From NCBI RefSeq assembly GCF_048213115.1, contig NZ_CP172404.1:3224001-3288000 (forward strand): a DNA stretch of 64,000 nucleotides. The letters are read 5' to 3'. The DNA comes from Niveibacterium terrae. Lineage in GTDB: Bacteria > Pseudomonadota > Gammaproteobacteria > Burkholderiales > Rhodocyclaceae. The notes beneath the pieces are model-generated. The model worked only from the letters and a program-made list of their open reading frames with translations, was not told where the DNA came from and ran no database searches. The position numbers and the translations under genes were made by a program. Positions 1-7,284 of the stretch are shown here, piece after piece (the stretch's first letter is position 1; each line of letters opens with the position of its first letter).

Positions 1-2399
1 GGATGGTCGAGCAGGCTGCGGACCCGGCTGCCGGTGTCGGCCGCGCTGGAGAGCGCCTGCACGTTGAGCCATTTGTCGACGACCAGCGCTTCGTGCTTCC
101 AGCGCTCGAGGAAGGCGTCGAGCGCGGCCTGGCGTTCGGGCACATCCAGATTGGCCAGAGCCGCCAGAGCCGCGACCGAGTCGGTCATGTTGTCGGCTTC
201 GTCGAGCTGGGCCTTGAGCAGAGCGAGCGCTTCCACGGTGGCGGAACCGGCCAGATAGTCGAGGCAGGTGTTGCGCAGCGCGCGCGCGCCGACCTGGGCC
301 GCATCGGGCGAGTACGGCGCCGAGAGCTTCAACGCCTGATAGGTCATCAAAAGCTCGCCCTTGAGCTGGGCCGCCAGATGTCCGATCAGCGCTTCGCGGG
401 CGCCGTGGATCGCGTCCGGATCGACGACGCCGCTGACCGCCTCGGCCAGCACGACTTCGGACGGCAGGGTCAGCGCTTCGGCGATCAGCGCCGGATCGCT
501 CTCGGGATCGGCGGCGGAGGCGAGCAGCGTGCGGATCGCTTCGACATAGGAGGCCGGGATCCAGCCGAGCGCTTCGCCCTTGCCGGTCTGGAAGGCTTCG
601 ATGCCGCGCAGCAGGATCTGCGTCGCGAGCCGTTGGCCGGCTTCCCAGCGCGAGAACGCGTCGGTGTCGTGCGCCATCAGATGGGTCAGCTCGGCCTCGG
701 CATACGGGTAGTCGAGGATCACCGGAGCCGAGAAGCCGCGCAGCAGCGAAGGCACGGGCTGGACCGCGACATCCTCGAACACGAAAGTCTGCTCGTCTTC
801 GCGCAGCTCCAGCACCCGCTGGGTGCCGACCGCCTTGTCTTCGCCGGCGAGGCGCAGCGGCAGCTCGGCGCCGTCGGGGCCGATCAGGCCCAGCACGACC
901 GGCAGGTGGTAGGCGCCGCGCGAGAACTTGCGTCCTTCCGCTTCGAGGCGGCGCTCGTAGGCGGTGGCCGGATACTGCTGGGTGAAGCTCAGCGTGAAGC
1001 GGCGCGCCGCGGCATCGTACTCGCCGCGCGCGACGAGGCGCGGCGTGCCGGCCTGGTTGTACCAGCGCTTGAACTGGGTCAGATCGACGCCGGACGCGTC
1101 AGCCATCGCGGACACGAAGTCCTCGCAGGTCACCGCGTGGCCGTCGTGGCGCTTGAAGTACAGATCCATGCCGGCGCGGAAGGCGCTCTTGCCGATCAGC
1201 GTGTGGATCATCCGGATCACTTCGGCGCCCTTCTCATAGACGGTCGCGCTGTAGAAGTTGTTGATCTCGGCGTAGCTCGCCGGCCGGATCGGATGGGCCA
1301 TGGGCCCCGCGTCCTCGGGGAACTGGGCCGCGCGCAGCGTCCGCACGTCCTGGATCCGGGTCACGCCGGCCGAATGCATGTCCATGCCGAACTGCTGGTC
1401 GCGGAAGACAGTCAGGCCTTCCTTCAGCGACAGCTGGAACCAGTCGCGGCAGGTCACGCGGTCTCCGGTCCAGTTGTGGAAGTACTCGTGCGCGACGACG
1501 CGGTCGATGTGCTGGAAATCGCTGTCGGTCGCGGTATCGGGGCTCGCCAACACGCACTTCGTGTTGAAGATGTTGAGGCCCTTGTTCTCCATCGCCCCCA
1601 TGTTGAAGTCGCCGACCGCGACGATCATGTAGTGATCGAGGTCCATCTCCAGGCCGAAGACCACTTCGTCCCACTTCATGCTCTTCTTCAGCGCGGCCAT
1701 CGCGTGCGCGCACTGATCGAGCTTGCCCGGCTCGACGAAGACCGCGCAGTGCACGGTGCGCCCGGAGCGGGTCTGATAGTCTTCCCTGAGCACGTCGAGC
1801 TTCGCGGCAACCATCGCGAACAGGTAGCTGGGTTTACGGAAAGGATCGACCCATTTGGCCCAGTGCCGCCCGACGCCTTCGCTGCCCGAGGCGACCGGAT
1901 TGCCGTTGGAGAGCAGCACCGGGAACTTCGCCTTGTCGGCGTGCAGCGTCACCGTGTACTTGGCCATCACGTCGGGACGGTCGAGGAACCAGGTGATGCG
2001 GCGGAAACCCTCGGCTTCGCACTGCGTGAAATAGCCGTCCTTGGAGCGGTAGAAACCGGAGAGCTGGGTGTTCTTGTCCGGTTCGATCAGGCTGACCGTC
2101 TCCAGCATGAAGGCTTCGGGAAGCTCGACGCGCAGCAGCAGCCGCCCGCCACACAGCACATATTCCCCCGCAGCGAGGATTCGCCCATCGAGCGCGACCG
2201 ATTCGAGGACCAGATCCTCGCCATCCAGACACAGCGAAGCCTGGGGATCGGCGGCAGCCGGATTGCGGCGCAGCCCCATCCGGGAGCGGACCCGGGTGTT
2301 CTCGTCGAATATTGCGACATCGAGATCGACGGTATCGATCAGGAAAGGCGGGGGGGTGTAATCCTTGAGGTAGATGGCCTGGGGCGTTTCGGTACGCAT
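1..2399 (-). CDS. pepN: Aminopeptidase N (M1 family), 3' end outside window
   Basis: Zinc metallo-aminopeptidase that removes N-terminal residues from peptides in the cytoplasm. About 799 codons are visible on the minus strand and the reading frame is still open at base 1, so the C-terminal part (perhaps 70-80 residues by comparison with E. coli PepN, about 870 aa) is missing. The exopeptidase motif GAMEN lies near residue 268 and the zinc motif HEYFH near residue 304, followed by NWTGDRVT, the order and spacing expected for PepN. The start MRTETPQAIYLKDY is an ATG at 2399 preceded by AAGGA. A long open frame on the opposite strand is only the GC-rich shadow of this gene. The family call is secure. 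Confidence 0.96.
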   Translation of the reverse strand, partial: MRTETPQAIYLKDYTPPPFLIDTVDLDVAIFDENTRVRSRMGLRRNPAAADPQASLCLDGEDLVLESVALDGRILAAGEYVLCGGRLLLRVELPEAFMLETVSLIEPDKNTQLSGFYRSKDGYFTQCEAEGFRRITWFLDRPDVMAKYTVTLHADKAKFPVLLSNGNPVASGSEGVGRHWAKWVDPFRKPSYLFAMVAAKLDVLREDYQTRSGRTVHCAVFVEPGKLDQCAHAMAALKKSMKWDEVVFGLEMDLDHYMIVAVGDFNMGAMENKGLNIFNTKCVLASPDTATDSDFQHIDRVVAHEYFHNWTGDRVTCRDWFQLSLKEGLTVFRDQQFGMDMHSAGVTRIQDVRTLRAAQFPEDAGPMAHPIRPASYAEINNFYSATVYEKGAEVIRMIHTLIGKSAFRAGMDLYFKRHDGHAVTCEDFVSAMADASGVDLTQFKRWYNQAGTPRLVARGEYDAAARRFTLSFTQQYPATAYERRLEAEGRKFSRGAYHLPVVLGLIGPDGAELPLRLAGEDKAVGTQRVLELREDEQTFVFEDVAVQPVPSLLRGFSAPVILDYPYAEAELTHLMAHDTDAFSRWEAGQRLATQILLRGIEAFQTGKGEALGWIPASYVEAIRTLLASAADPESDPALIAEALTLPSEVVLAEAVSGVVDPDAIHGAREALIGHLAAQLKGELLMTYQALKLSAPYSPDAAQVGARALRNTCLDYLAGSATVEALALLKAQLDEADNMTDSVAALAALANLDVPERQAALDAFLERWKHEALVVDKWLNVQALSSAADTGSRVRSLLDH

Positions 2400-2449
2400 G
2401 ATTGTCCTTGCTGGGGAGACGCGAACTCGTGATTCGCGCGAAGGAATGG

Positions 2450-2455
2450 ATTCTA
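2450..2455 (-). promoter_or_regulatory. Candidate -10 box for pepN
   Basis: TAGAAT on the minus strand about 50 bases before the pepN start, a -10 form often seen in betaproteobacteria. No good -35 hexamer lies 16-18 bases upstream, so this is only a candidate. Confidence 0.3.
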
Positions 2456-2550
2456 TTTCAGCGACAGGCTGAAAGGGATTCACCCGCGCGACGACAACTT
2501 ATGTCATGGCACGGAAATGACCGAAGCGAAAGGATTGGCCCAAATAAACA

Positions 2551-2578
2551 CCCCCCGGAGACGGGGATCACCGGGGGG
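2551..2578. repeat. Perfect 8-bp GC inverted repeat, possible hairpin
   Basis: CCCCCCGG (2551-2558) and CCGGGGGG (2571-2578) are perfect complements around a 12-base loop. It lies downstream of the minus-strand pyruvate-kinase-like gene. It has no T-run on either side, so it is not a typical intrinsic terminator. It could still stabilise or pause the transcript. Confidence 0.4.
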
Positions 2579-2864
2579 CAGGAGGGAGACAAGGCGCGGT
2601 GCGATGACTCGTCGCGGGGGCGCGACGTCGGGGGGGATGGCGGGGGAGCCAGTCATCGCAACGCCTCGGAACGCATTAGGCGCCCATAACCCCGCTGCGT
2701 CTTGGCGAGAATTGCTGGCTTTTCCCCGCTCGGCGAGGTTTTCCCCGCGCCCCCGGCTGGCGCTGGTATACCGCGGCGTCAAACGCGAATGCGCGATGCC
2801 GGGAATCAGGGAAAACCCTAGATTCGGCGGGATTGACGGGAATTGCTGCGCCCTCCCGGCCCGC

Positions 2865-4382
2865 TCACTCGAAGAAAGCCTGCCAGCTCGCCAGAGCGTC
2901 GCGGCGGGGACCTGGCAACGGGCAAATCTCGTCCTTGCGCGACAAGGCGTCGGCCAGAAAATCGACCGCGCGCAACAGATGTGGCCCCCGATCGAGCAGA
3001 ACGGCTTCGCCGCACACGCTCGCCATCGCCTCAACGAGTTCGCGCCGCGAAGGCGGGCCGCGCCGGACCAGCCGGTCGAGTTCGGGCGCGGTCCGGATGA
3101 CCGGCACGGCGGCGGCGGCGCAGAGCGCGGCGATCCGCGCGATGAGCTCGCCGAGCCGCTCGGGGCCGAGTTCGACGGCAAGCGCCGGGGCCGGCAGCAG
3201 CACCGAACAAGGCAGGCGACTGGCCGCGGCGACGAGGATCTCGGGCAGATTGCGCGCGGCGCGTCGGCTCTCCGGCTTGATCGCCAGCGCCAGCGCACGG
3301 GCGGGGCGGGACGGACATCCAGCGAGCGCGGTCAGCAAGGCCGCGACATCGTCGGCGCCCTGCAGGCGCGAGCAGGCGAGGATGTCGGCATGAGCCGCGG
3401 CAAACGGCAGAGCGGCGAGATCCTGATCGCTGAGCGCCGACACGGCCATCTCGGTATCGGGGAAATTGAGGCTGCGTCCGGACTTGAGCCGCTTGCCGTC
3501 GGCGCTCGCCTGGATCACTTCGAGCCGGACCGCGCCATAGACGCGCTCGACGACCCGGGCGCCCAGCTCTCCGTCATCGATCCAGACCGAATCGCCGAAC
3601 CTCAACTGTCCGATGATCTGCGGCTGGCTGCAGCCGATTCCGGTCTCGCCCTGCGGCAGCTCGGACGGCGCGCGGGCGAGCCAGAAGCAGTCGCCCTGCG
3701 CATAGCGGCGCCTCTCCCCGGCCTCGCTGAAGCGGACCGTCTGGGGCCGGGTTCCGCCGAGTTCGGCGAGGATGCTGAGCGGCAGGCCCAGTTCATCGGC
3801 GACCCGGCGAAAAGTCTCGGCCTGAAGCCGCCAGACGCTCTCGTCGTCCTGCGCCAGGTCCAGCCGCAGGATTTCGACGCCCAGGCTGAGCAGCTTGACC
3901 GCGAACTCCCTGTCCCCGGCAAGGCTCGCGGGCACCGTCACGATCAGACGCGTACTCCTGCCCGGCAGGGCCGGCCCCAGCACCGCATTGGCCTGCGCGT
4001 CGAGGCAGCAGGCTTCGCCGCCAAGCTCGTCCGGCGAGGCGGGTTCGACGCTCTGACCGCTCGCGCGCGCGAGCAGCGTCGAGATCGCGGCCAGAGTCCC
4101 GGGCACCCTCGCCCAATCAGCCGTCGGCAGCGCCAGGCCGAAGCGCCCGAGCTCCCGCTGCAGGCCGCTCAGATCGCGCCGGCTCAGCGCGAGGTAGATC
4201 GCGATGGCCTGGGCTCTGGGCAGAAAATCGCTCTGTCTGAGCCAGCCAGACCACGCCCCGAGCAGCTGCGCAGTCTCCTCGGCGAGCTGCGCGCGCAACG
4301 CGTCGATTTCGGAACGAAGATCGCTCAGATCGGGGTGGCTCGGGTCGATGAGGCGGGCTTCACACCCGGTCGATGTCGGCAT
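2865..4382 (-). CDS. Pyruvate-kinase-fold protein, probably not a catalytic pyruvate kinase
   Basis: 505 aa. The middle and C-terminal parts follow the pyruvate kinase barrel in order. RLIVTVPASL (about residue 133) sits where KIVATLGPAS is expected, VEILRLDL where VVRLNFSHG is expected, then KRLKSGRSLNFPDTEMAVSA, LSDQDLAAL, and VIRTAPELDRLVRRGPPSR matching the TQMLESM...PTRAE segment. Catalytic landmarks are missing. The AKIE segment reads LALAIKPES, the ARGDLG metal/phosphate segment reads APALAV, and GPKIR reads GGTRPQT. The first 120 residues are a helical extension. The start is ATG at 4382 with AAGGAG eight bases upstream; the longer upstream frame lacks such a site. It is transcribed divergently from nasT. 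I infer a regulatory or substrate-binding pseudoenzyme; its function is unknown. Confidence 0.75.
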   Translation of the reverse strand: MPTSTGCEARLIDPSHPDLSDLRSEIDALRAQLAEETAQLLGAWSGWLRQSDFLPRAQAIAIYLALSRRDLSGLQRELGRFGLALPTADWARVPGTLAAISTLLARASGQSVEPASPDELGGEACCLDAQANAVLGPALPGRSTRLIVTVPASLAGDREFAVKLLSLGVEILRLDLAQDDESVWRLQAETFRRVADELGLPLSILAELGGTRPQTVRFSEAGERRRYAQGDCFWLARAPSELPQGETGIGCSQPQIIGQLRFGDSVWIDDGELGARVVERVYGAVRLEVIQASADGKRLKSGRSLNFPDTEMAVSALSDQDLAALPFAAAHADILACSRLQGADDVAALLTALAGCPSRPARALALAIKPESRRAARNLPEILVAAASRLPCSVLLPAPALAVELGPERLGELIARIAALCAAAAVPVIRTAPELDRLVRRGPPSRRELVEAMASVCGEAVLLDRGPHLLRAVDFLADALSRKDEICPLPGPRRDALASWQAFFE

Positions 4383-4554
4383 GACGACTCCTTGTTTGCT
4401 GCGCGCAGCCTGAGCCAGGACTGTTTCAGGAAAGCGAAGCGGGAAGGTTTTCCCTACGCCGCACAGCGATCGGCTGACACCAAGGCTTGGATTCCGCGGC
4501 CATGCCCTGTATTTTTGAGGCTTACGGCCCCTCCCTTCCCCGAGTTCCAGAAAG

Positions 4555-5145
4555 ATGGCCTCTCCACCGAAACTGCGCGTGCTGCTGGTCAATGACACAG
4601 GGCGGACCGTACAGGCCCTGCAGTGCTCGCTGATCCAGGCCGGCTACGAAGTGCTGGCCGAGGTGAACGGCGCGGCGGCTCTGCTCTACGCGGTCGAGAA
4701 CCTGCGTCCGGACGTGATCATCATCGACACCGAGTCGCCGTCGCTGGACACGCTGGAACAGCTGTCGGTGATGGGCAAGGCCGCCCCCCATCCGGTGATC
4801 ATGTTCGCCGAGCAGGGCGAGCTGCCCGCGATCAGGGCCGCCGTCGACGCCGGCGTGACCGCCTATGTCGTCGACACGGTGACGCCCGAGAAGCTCGCGC
4901 CGATCATCAATCTGGCCCAGGTCCGCTTCGAGGACGACATGAGGCTCAAGGCCCGGCTCGCCAGCGCCGAGCAGCAGCTCGCCGACCGCAAGGCGATCGA
5001 CAAGGCCAAGCTGATCCTGATGCAGAAGCGAGCACTGTCCGAGGAACGCGCCTATGCGCTGCTCAGAAGCCAGGCGATGGAACAGGGGCTGAGGCTGGCC
5101 GACATCGCCCGCCAACTGATCAACACCGCCAAACTGCTGGGCTGA
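4555..5145 (+). CDS. nasT: NasT-type ANTAR antiterminator (nitrate/nitrite response)
   Basis: 196 aa cytoplasmic RNA-binding regulator. Residues 8-125 form a receiver-like domain with a possible phosphoacceptor Asp58 in DVIIID. Residues about 130-190 are an ANTAR domain, with RKAIDKAKLILM followed by AYALLRSQAM and the LADIARQLI helix. In known NasT/NasR systems the ANTAR domain binds hexaloop hairpins in the leader of the nitrate/nitrite operon and lets polymerase pass a terminator. Exactly such a leader lies at 6373-6482. The gene is followed 3 bases later by nasS, whose product in other bacteria holds NasT inactive when nitrate and nitrite are absent. Start ATG 4555 has a weak CAGAAAG ribosome-binding site. 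Confidence 0.92.
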   Translation: MASPPKLRVLLVNDTGRTVQALQCSLIQAGYEVLAEVNGAAALLYAVENLRPDVIIIDTESPSLDTLEQLSVMGKAAPHPVIMFAEQGELPAIRAAVDAGVTAYVVDTVTPEKLAPIINLAQVRFEDDMRLKARLASAEQQLADRKAIDKAKLILMQKRALSEERAYALLRSQAMEQGLRLADIARQLINTAKLLG

Positions 5146-5148
5146 AAA

Positions 5149-6276
5149 ATGAATCCCTCCCCGCTCCGCCGCATCCGTCTCGGCTTCGTCCCGCTCTCCG
5201 ACTGCGCGCCGCTGGTCGTCGCCCGGAAACTGGATCTGGGCGCGCGCTACGGCCTCGAACTCGATCTGCAGAAACAGGCCTCCTGGACATCGATCCGCGA
5301 CAAGCTGATCGACGGCCGGCTCGATGCGGCGCACTGCCTATACGGCATGGTCTATGGCATGGATCTGGGCCTGGGCAGCCCGGCCGAGGCGATGGCGGTG
5401 CTGATCGCGCTGAACCGCAACGGCCAGGGCATCACGCTCTCCTGCCCGCTGAGCGACGAGATCGCGGCGGGCGCCTCGCTCGCTGAAATCGCGAAGCGCC
5501 GGCAGCTGGTCTTCGCCCACACCTTTCCGACCGGCACCCATGCGATGTGGCTCCACTACTGGCTCGCCGCGCAGCGCATCAACCCACTGCGCGACGTCAG
5601 GATGGTCGTGATCCCGCCACCGCAGATGAGCGAAGCGCTCGCCAGCGGCCTGCTCGACGGCTTCTGCGCCGGCCAGCCCTGGCACGCGGTCGCCGCCGCG
5701 CGCGGCCTGGGCCGACTCTGCGCGCACAGCAGCGAGATCTGGCCCGACCATCCGGAGAAGGTGCTGGCCTGCCGGCGCAGCTGGATCGACGAAGATCCGG
5801 CGCGCGCCACCGATCTGTGCCGGGTCCTGCTCGAAGCCTGCCGCTGGCTACAAACGCCAGTCCACCGCAGCCAGGCCGCACACTGGCTGGCCGAGGAAGG
5901 CTATCTGGGCGTGCCGGGCGAGCTGATCGACGCGCAGTGGCAGAGCCTTCTGCCGGGCGGCCCGCTCGAAGCGAGCTTCTTCGCGGACGGCGCGGTCAAC
6001 TACCCCTATCTGTCCGACGGCCTCTGGTTCCTCTCCCAGTTCCAGCGCTGGGGCATGGTGGAAGCGGATCCCGCTGCGCTGGAGCGCGTGCGCGCCGTGC
6101 AGCAGACCGAGCTCTACACGACGGCGGCGCGGAGCCTCGGCATCGCGGTGCCGACGGCCGCTAACCGCCACTCGGTGCTGATCGACGGCGTCCCCTGGCA
6201 AGGCGAGGAGGCCGGCGCCTATGCGTCCGGTTTTGCGATCAGGGCCGGCACCGCGACCGGGAGCCGCGCACCATGA
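5149..6276 (+). CDS. nasS: NasS-type cytoplasmic nitrate/nitrite sensor (NrtA/CmpA-like)
   Basis: 375 aa protein of the NrtA/CmpA substrate-binding family. It opens RIRLGFVPLSDCAPLVVARKL and has no signal peptide or lipobox, as expected for the cytosolic sensor NasS rather than a periplasmic transporter subunit. Further family signatures are KLIDGRLDAAHCLYGMVYG and the LLDGFCAGQPWHAVAA segment. No permease or ATPase gene follows, which also argues against a transporter. It lies 3 bases after nasT, so the two are co-transcribed. In characterised systems NasS binds NasT and releases it when nitrate or nitrite is bound. The stop codon overlaps the candidate NtrC site of the next promoter. Confidence 0.9.
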   Translation: MNPSPLRRIRLGFVPLSDCAPLVVARKLDLGARYGLELDLQKQASWTSIRDKLIDGRLDAAHCLYGMVYGMDLGLGSPAEAMAVLIALNRNGQGITLSCPLSDEIAAGASLAEIAKRRQLVFAHTFPTGTHAMWLHYWLAAQRINPLRDVRMVVIPPPQMSEALASGLLDGFCAGQPWHAVAAARGLGRLCAHSSEIWPDHPEKVLACRRSWIDEDPARATDLCRVLLEACRWLQTPVHRSQAAHWLAEEGYLGVPGELIDAQWQSLLPGGPLEASFFADGAVNYPYLSDGLWFLSQFQRWGMVEADPAALERVRAVQQTELYTTAARSLGIAVPTAANRHSVLIDGVPWQGEEAGAYASGFAIRAGTATGSRAP

Positions 6277-6282
6277 TGGAGC
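6268..6282 (+). promoter_or_regulatory. Candidate NtrC binding site
   Basis: GCACC-N5-GGAGC, matching nine of ten core bases of the GCACC-N5-GGTGC NtrC consensus. Its centre is about 97 bases upstream of the start point predicted from the sigma-54 promoter, a normal distance for an enhancer site. It overlaps the nasS stop codon. Confidence 0.5.
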
Positions 6283-6345
6283 GCAAATTGCCGCCGCGCG
6301 TCCGGAAAGACCCCGCTCGCACGATTGAATAAGCCCATCTCCTCA

Positions 6346-6361
6346 TGGCATAATTTTTGCC
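6346..6361 (+). promoter_or_regulatory. Sigma-54 (RpoN) promoter of the cobA-nirBDC operon
   Basis: TGGCAT-N5-TTGCC. The GG and GC dinucleotides have exactly the -24/-12 spacing (12 bases between the last G and the C), and TGGCA and TTGC match consensus. Taking C6360 as -12 puts the start of transcription near 6372, one base before the first leader hairpin. Confidence 0.72.
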
Positions 6362-6372
6362 ATACAAGCTTC

Positions 6373-6396
6373 GTCCGGCGCAACGGCGTGCCGGAC
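6373..6396 (+). promoter_or_regulatory. ANTAR-target hairpin 1 of the nir leader
   Basis: Nine-base-pair stem (6373-6381 with 6388-6396, one G-U pair) closing the six-base loop AACGGC. Loop positions 1 (A) and 4 (G) are the bases conserved in known ANTAR target hairpins. Predicted partner: NasT, encoded just upstream. Confidence 0.8.
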
Positions 6397-6412
6397 TGAC
6401 GAACACGATTTT

Positions 6413-6428
6413 CGGCCAAGGCTGGCCG
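6413..6428 (+). promoter_or_regulatory. ANTAR-target hairpin 2 of the nir leader
   Basis: Five-base-pair CGGCC/GGCCG stem closing the six-base loop AAGGCT, again with A at loop position 1 and G at position 4. It lies 16 bases after hairpin 1 and 12 bases before the terminator stem, giving the paired-hairpin layout of ANTAR leaders. Confidence 0.78.
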
Positions 6429-6439
6429 GCATCACGGAC

Positions 6440-6482
6440 AAAGGCGTCCCCTCCCGATCGCGGGAGAGGACGCCTTTTTTTT
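6440..6482 (+). terminator. Intrinsic terminator in the leader, upstream of cobA
   Basis: GGCGTCC (6443-6449) pairs with GGACGCC (6468-6474) and CTCCCG (6451-6456) with CGGGAG (6461-6466) around an ATCG loop, with one C-A mismatch, followed by eight Ts (6475-6482). It ends 13 bases before the cobA ATG, so it must be bypassed for the operon to be expressed. The layout is an attenuator read by NasT. Confidence 0.88.
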
Positions 6483-6495
6483 GCCCAAAGGAAAC

Positions 6496-7284
6496 ATGAG
6501 CGCCCCAACCGAGCCCGTCTCCCGGCAACGCAGCGGAAAAGTGATCCTGCTCAGCGCCGGCCCCGGCGACCTGGAGCTCTTGACGCTCAAAGCGGTCAAG
6601 CGCCTCGCCGAAGCCGACGTGTTGCTGCTCGACGAACTGGTCGACGCCGGGATCTGCGCCTTCGCGCCGCGCGCCCGCGTGATCCGCGTCGGCAAGCGCG
6701 GCCACCGGCCGTCCACGCGCCAGGAAGCGATCCTGAGGCTGATGCGCCGCTGCGCGCATCTGGGCCTGTGCGTGGTTCGCGTCAAAGGGGGCGAAGCGCT
6801 GCTGTTCGGCCGCGCCGGAGAGGAGATCGCGCACCTCGCCGGGTACGGCATCGCTTTCGAGATCGTGAACGGGGTCAGCTCGGGCTTCGCCGCCGCCGCG
6901 AGCCTGGGGCTGTCGCTGACGCACCGGGATCACTGCCAGGGCGTGAGCTTCGTGACCGCCTATTCCCGCGACGGGAGCGAACCGGACTGGGCCGCGCTGG
7001 CCGCGACCGGGACGACGCTGGTCATCTACATGGGCATGAACCGGATAGAAAGCCTCGCCGCGGCGCTGAACCGGCACCTGCCGGCGGCGACTCCGGCCGC
7101 TATCGTGGAATGGGCCAGCACGGCACGCGAGCGACGCGCGCTGACGCGCCTTGACCGCCTCGCCGAAACCGCAACAAGCGAGGGTTTCGCGAGTCCCTCC
7201 GTGATCCTGGTCGGTGACGCGATCGGCGAAGCCTTCCCCAGACGAATTTCTGATCCATCCATCCTATCCAGGAGGTTTCAATGA
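6496..7284 (+). CDS. cobA: Uroporphyrinogen-III C-methyltransferase (SUMT)
   Basis: 262 aa. It transfers two methyl groups from S-adenosylmethionine to uroporphyrinogen III to give precorrin-2, the first step to siroheme. Visible signatures are LLSAGPGDLELLTLKAVKRL (residues about 18-37), LVDAGICAFAP, VRVKGGEALLFGRAGEE and the substrate-site region GVSSGFAAAASLGLSLTHRD. Only the methyltransferase domain is present. The CysG dehydrogenase/ferrochelatase half is absent, so siroheme completion must come from elsewhere. Start ATG 6496 follows AAAGGA; an upstream TTG at 6481 lies inside the terminator T-run. The stop overlaps the nirB start (ATGA), fitting a role in supplying siroheme to NirB. Confidence 0.93.
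   Translation: MSAPTEPVSRQRSGKVILLSAGPGDLELLTLKAVKRLAEADVLLLDELVDAGICAFAPRARVIRVGKRGHRPSTRQEAILRLMRRCAHLGLCVVRVKGGEALLFGRAGEEIAHLAGYGIAFEIVNGVSSGFAAAASLGLSLTHRDHCQGVSFVTAYSRDGSEPDWAALAATGTTLVIYMGMNRIESLAAALNRHLPAATPAAIVEWASTARERRALTRLDRLAETATSEGFASPSVILVGDAIGEAFPRRISDPSILSRRFQ

Larger units (their letters stand above)
2400..2864. other. Intergenic stretch between pepN and the pyruvate-kinase-like gene
   Basis: 465 bases without a convincing gene. Open frames crossing it are continuations of antisense frames from the neighbours. It contains the perfect 8-bp inverted repeat at 2551-2578 and the candidate pepN -10. I see no RNA gene or ribosome-binding site for a small ORF. Confidence 0.5.

Noticed and set aside
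3..2432. Plus-strand open frame of 809 codons
   Set aside because: It is antisense to pepN, which shows GAMEN and HEYFH motifs. The translation has no domain-like pattern and is rich in Arg/Gly/Asp/His, as expected for a GC-rich shadow.
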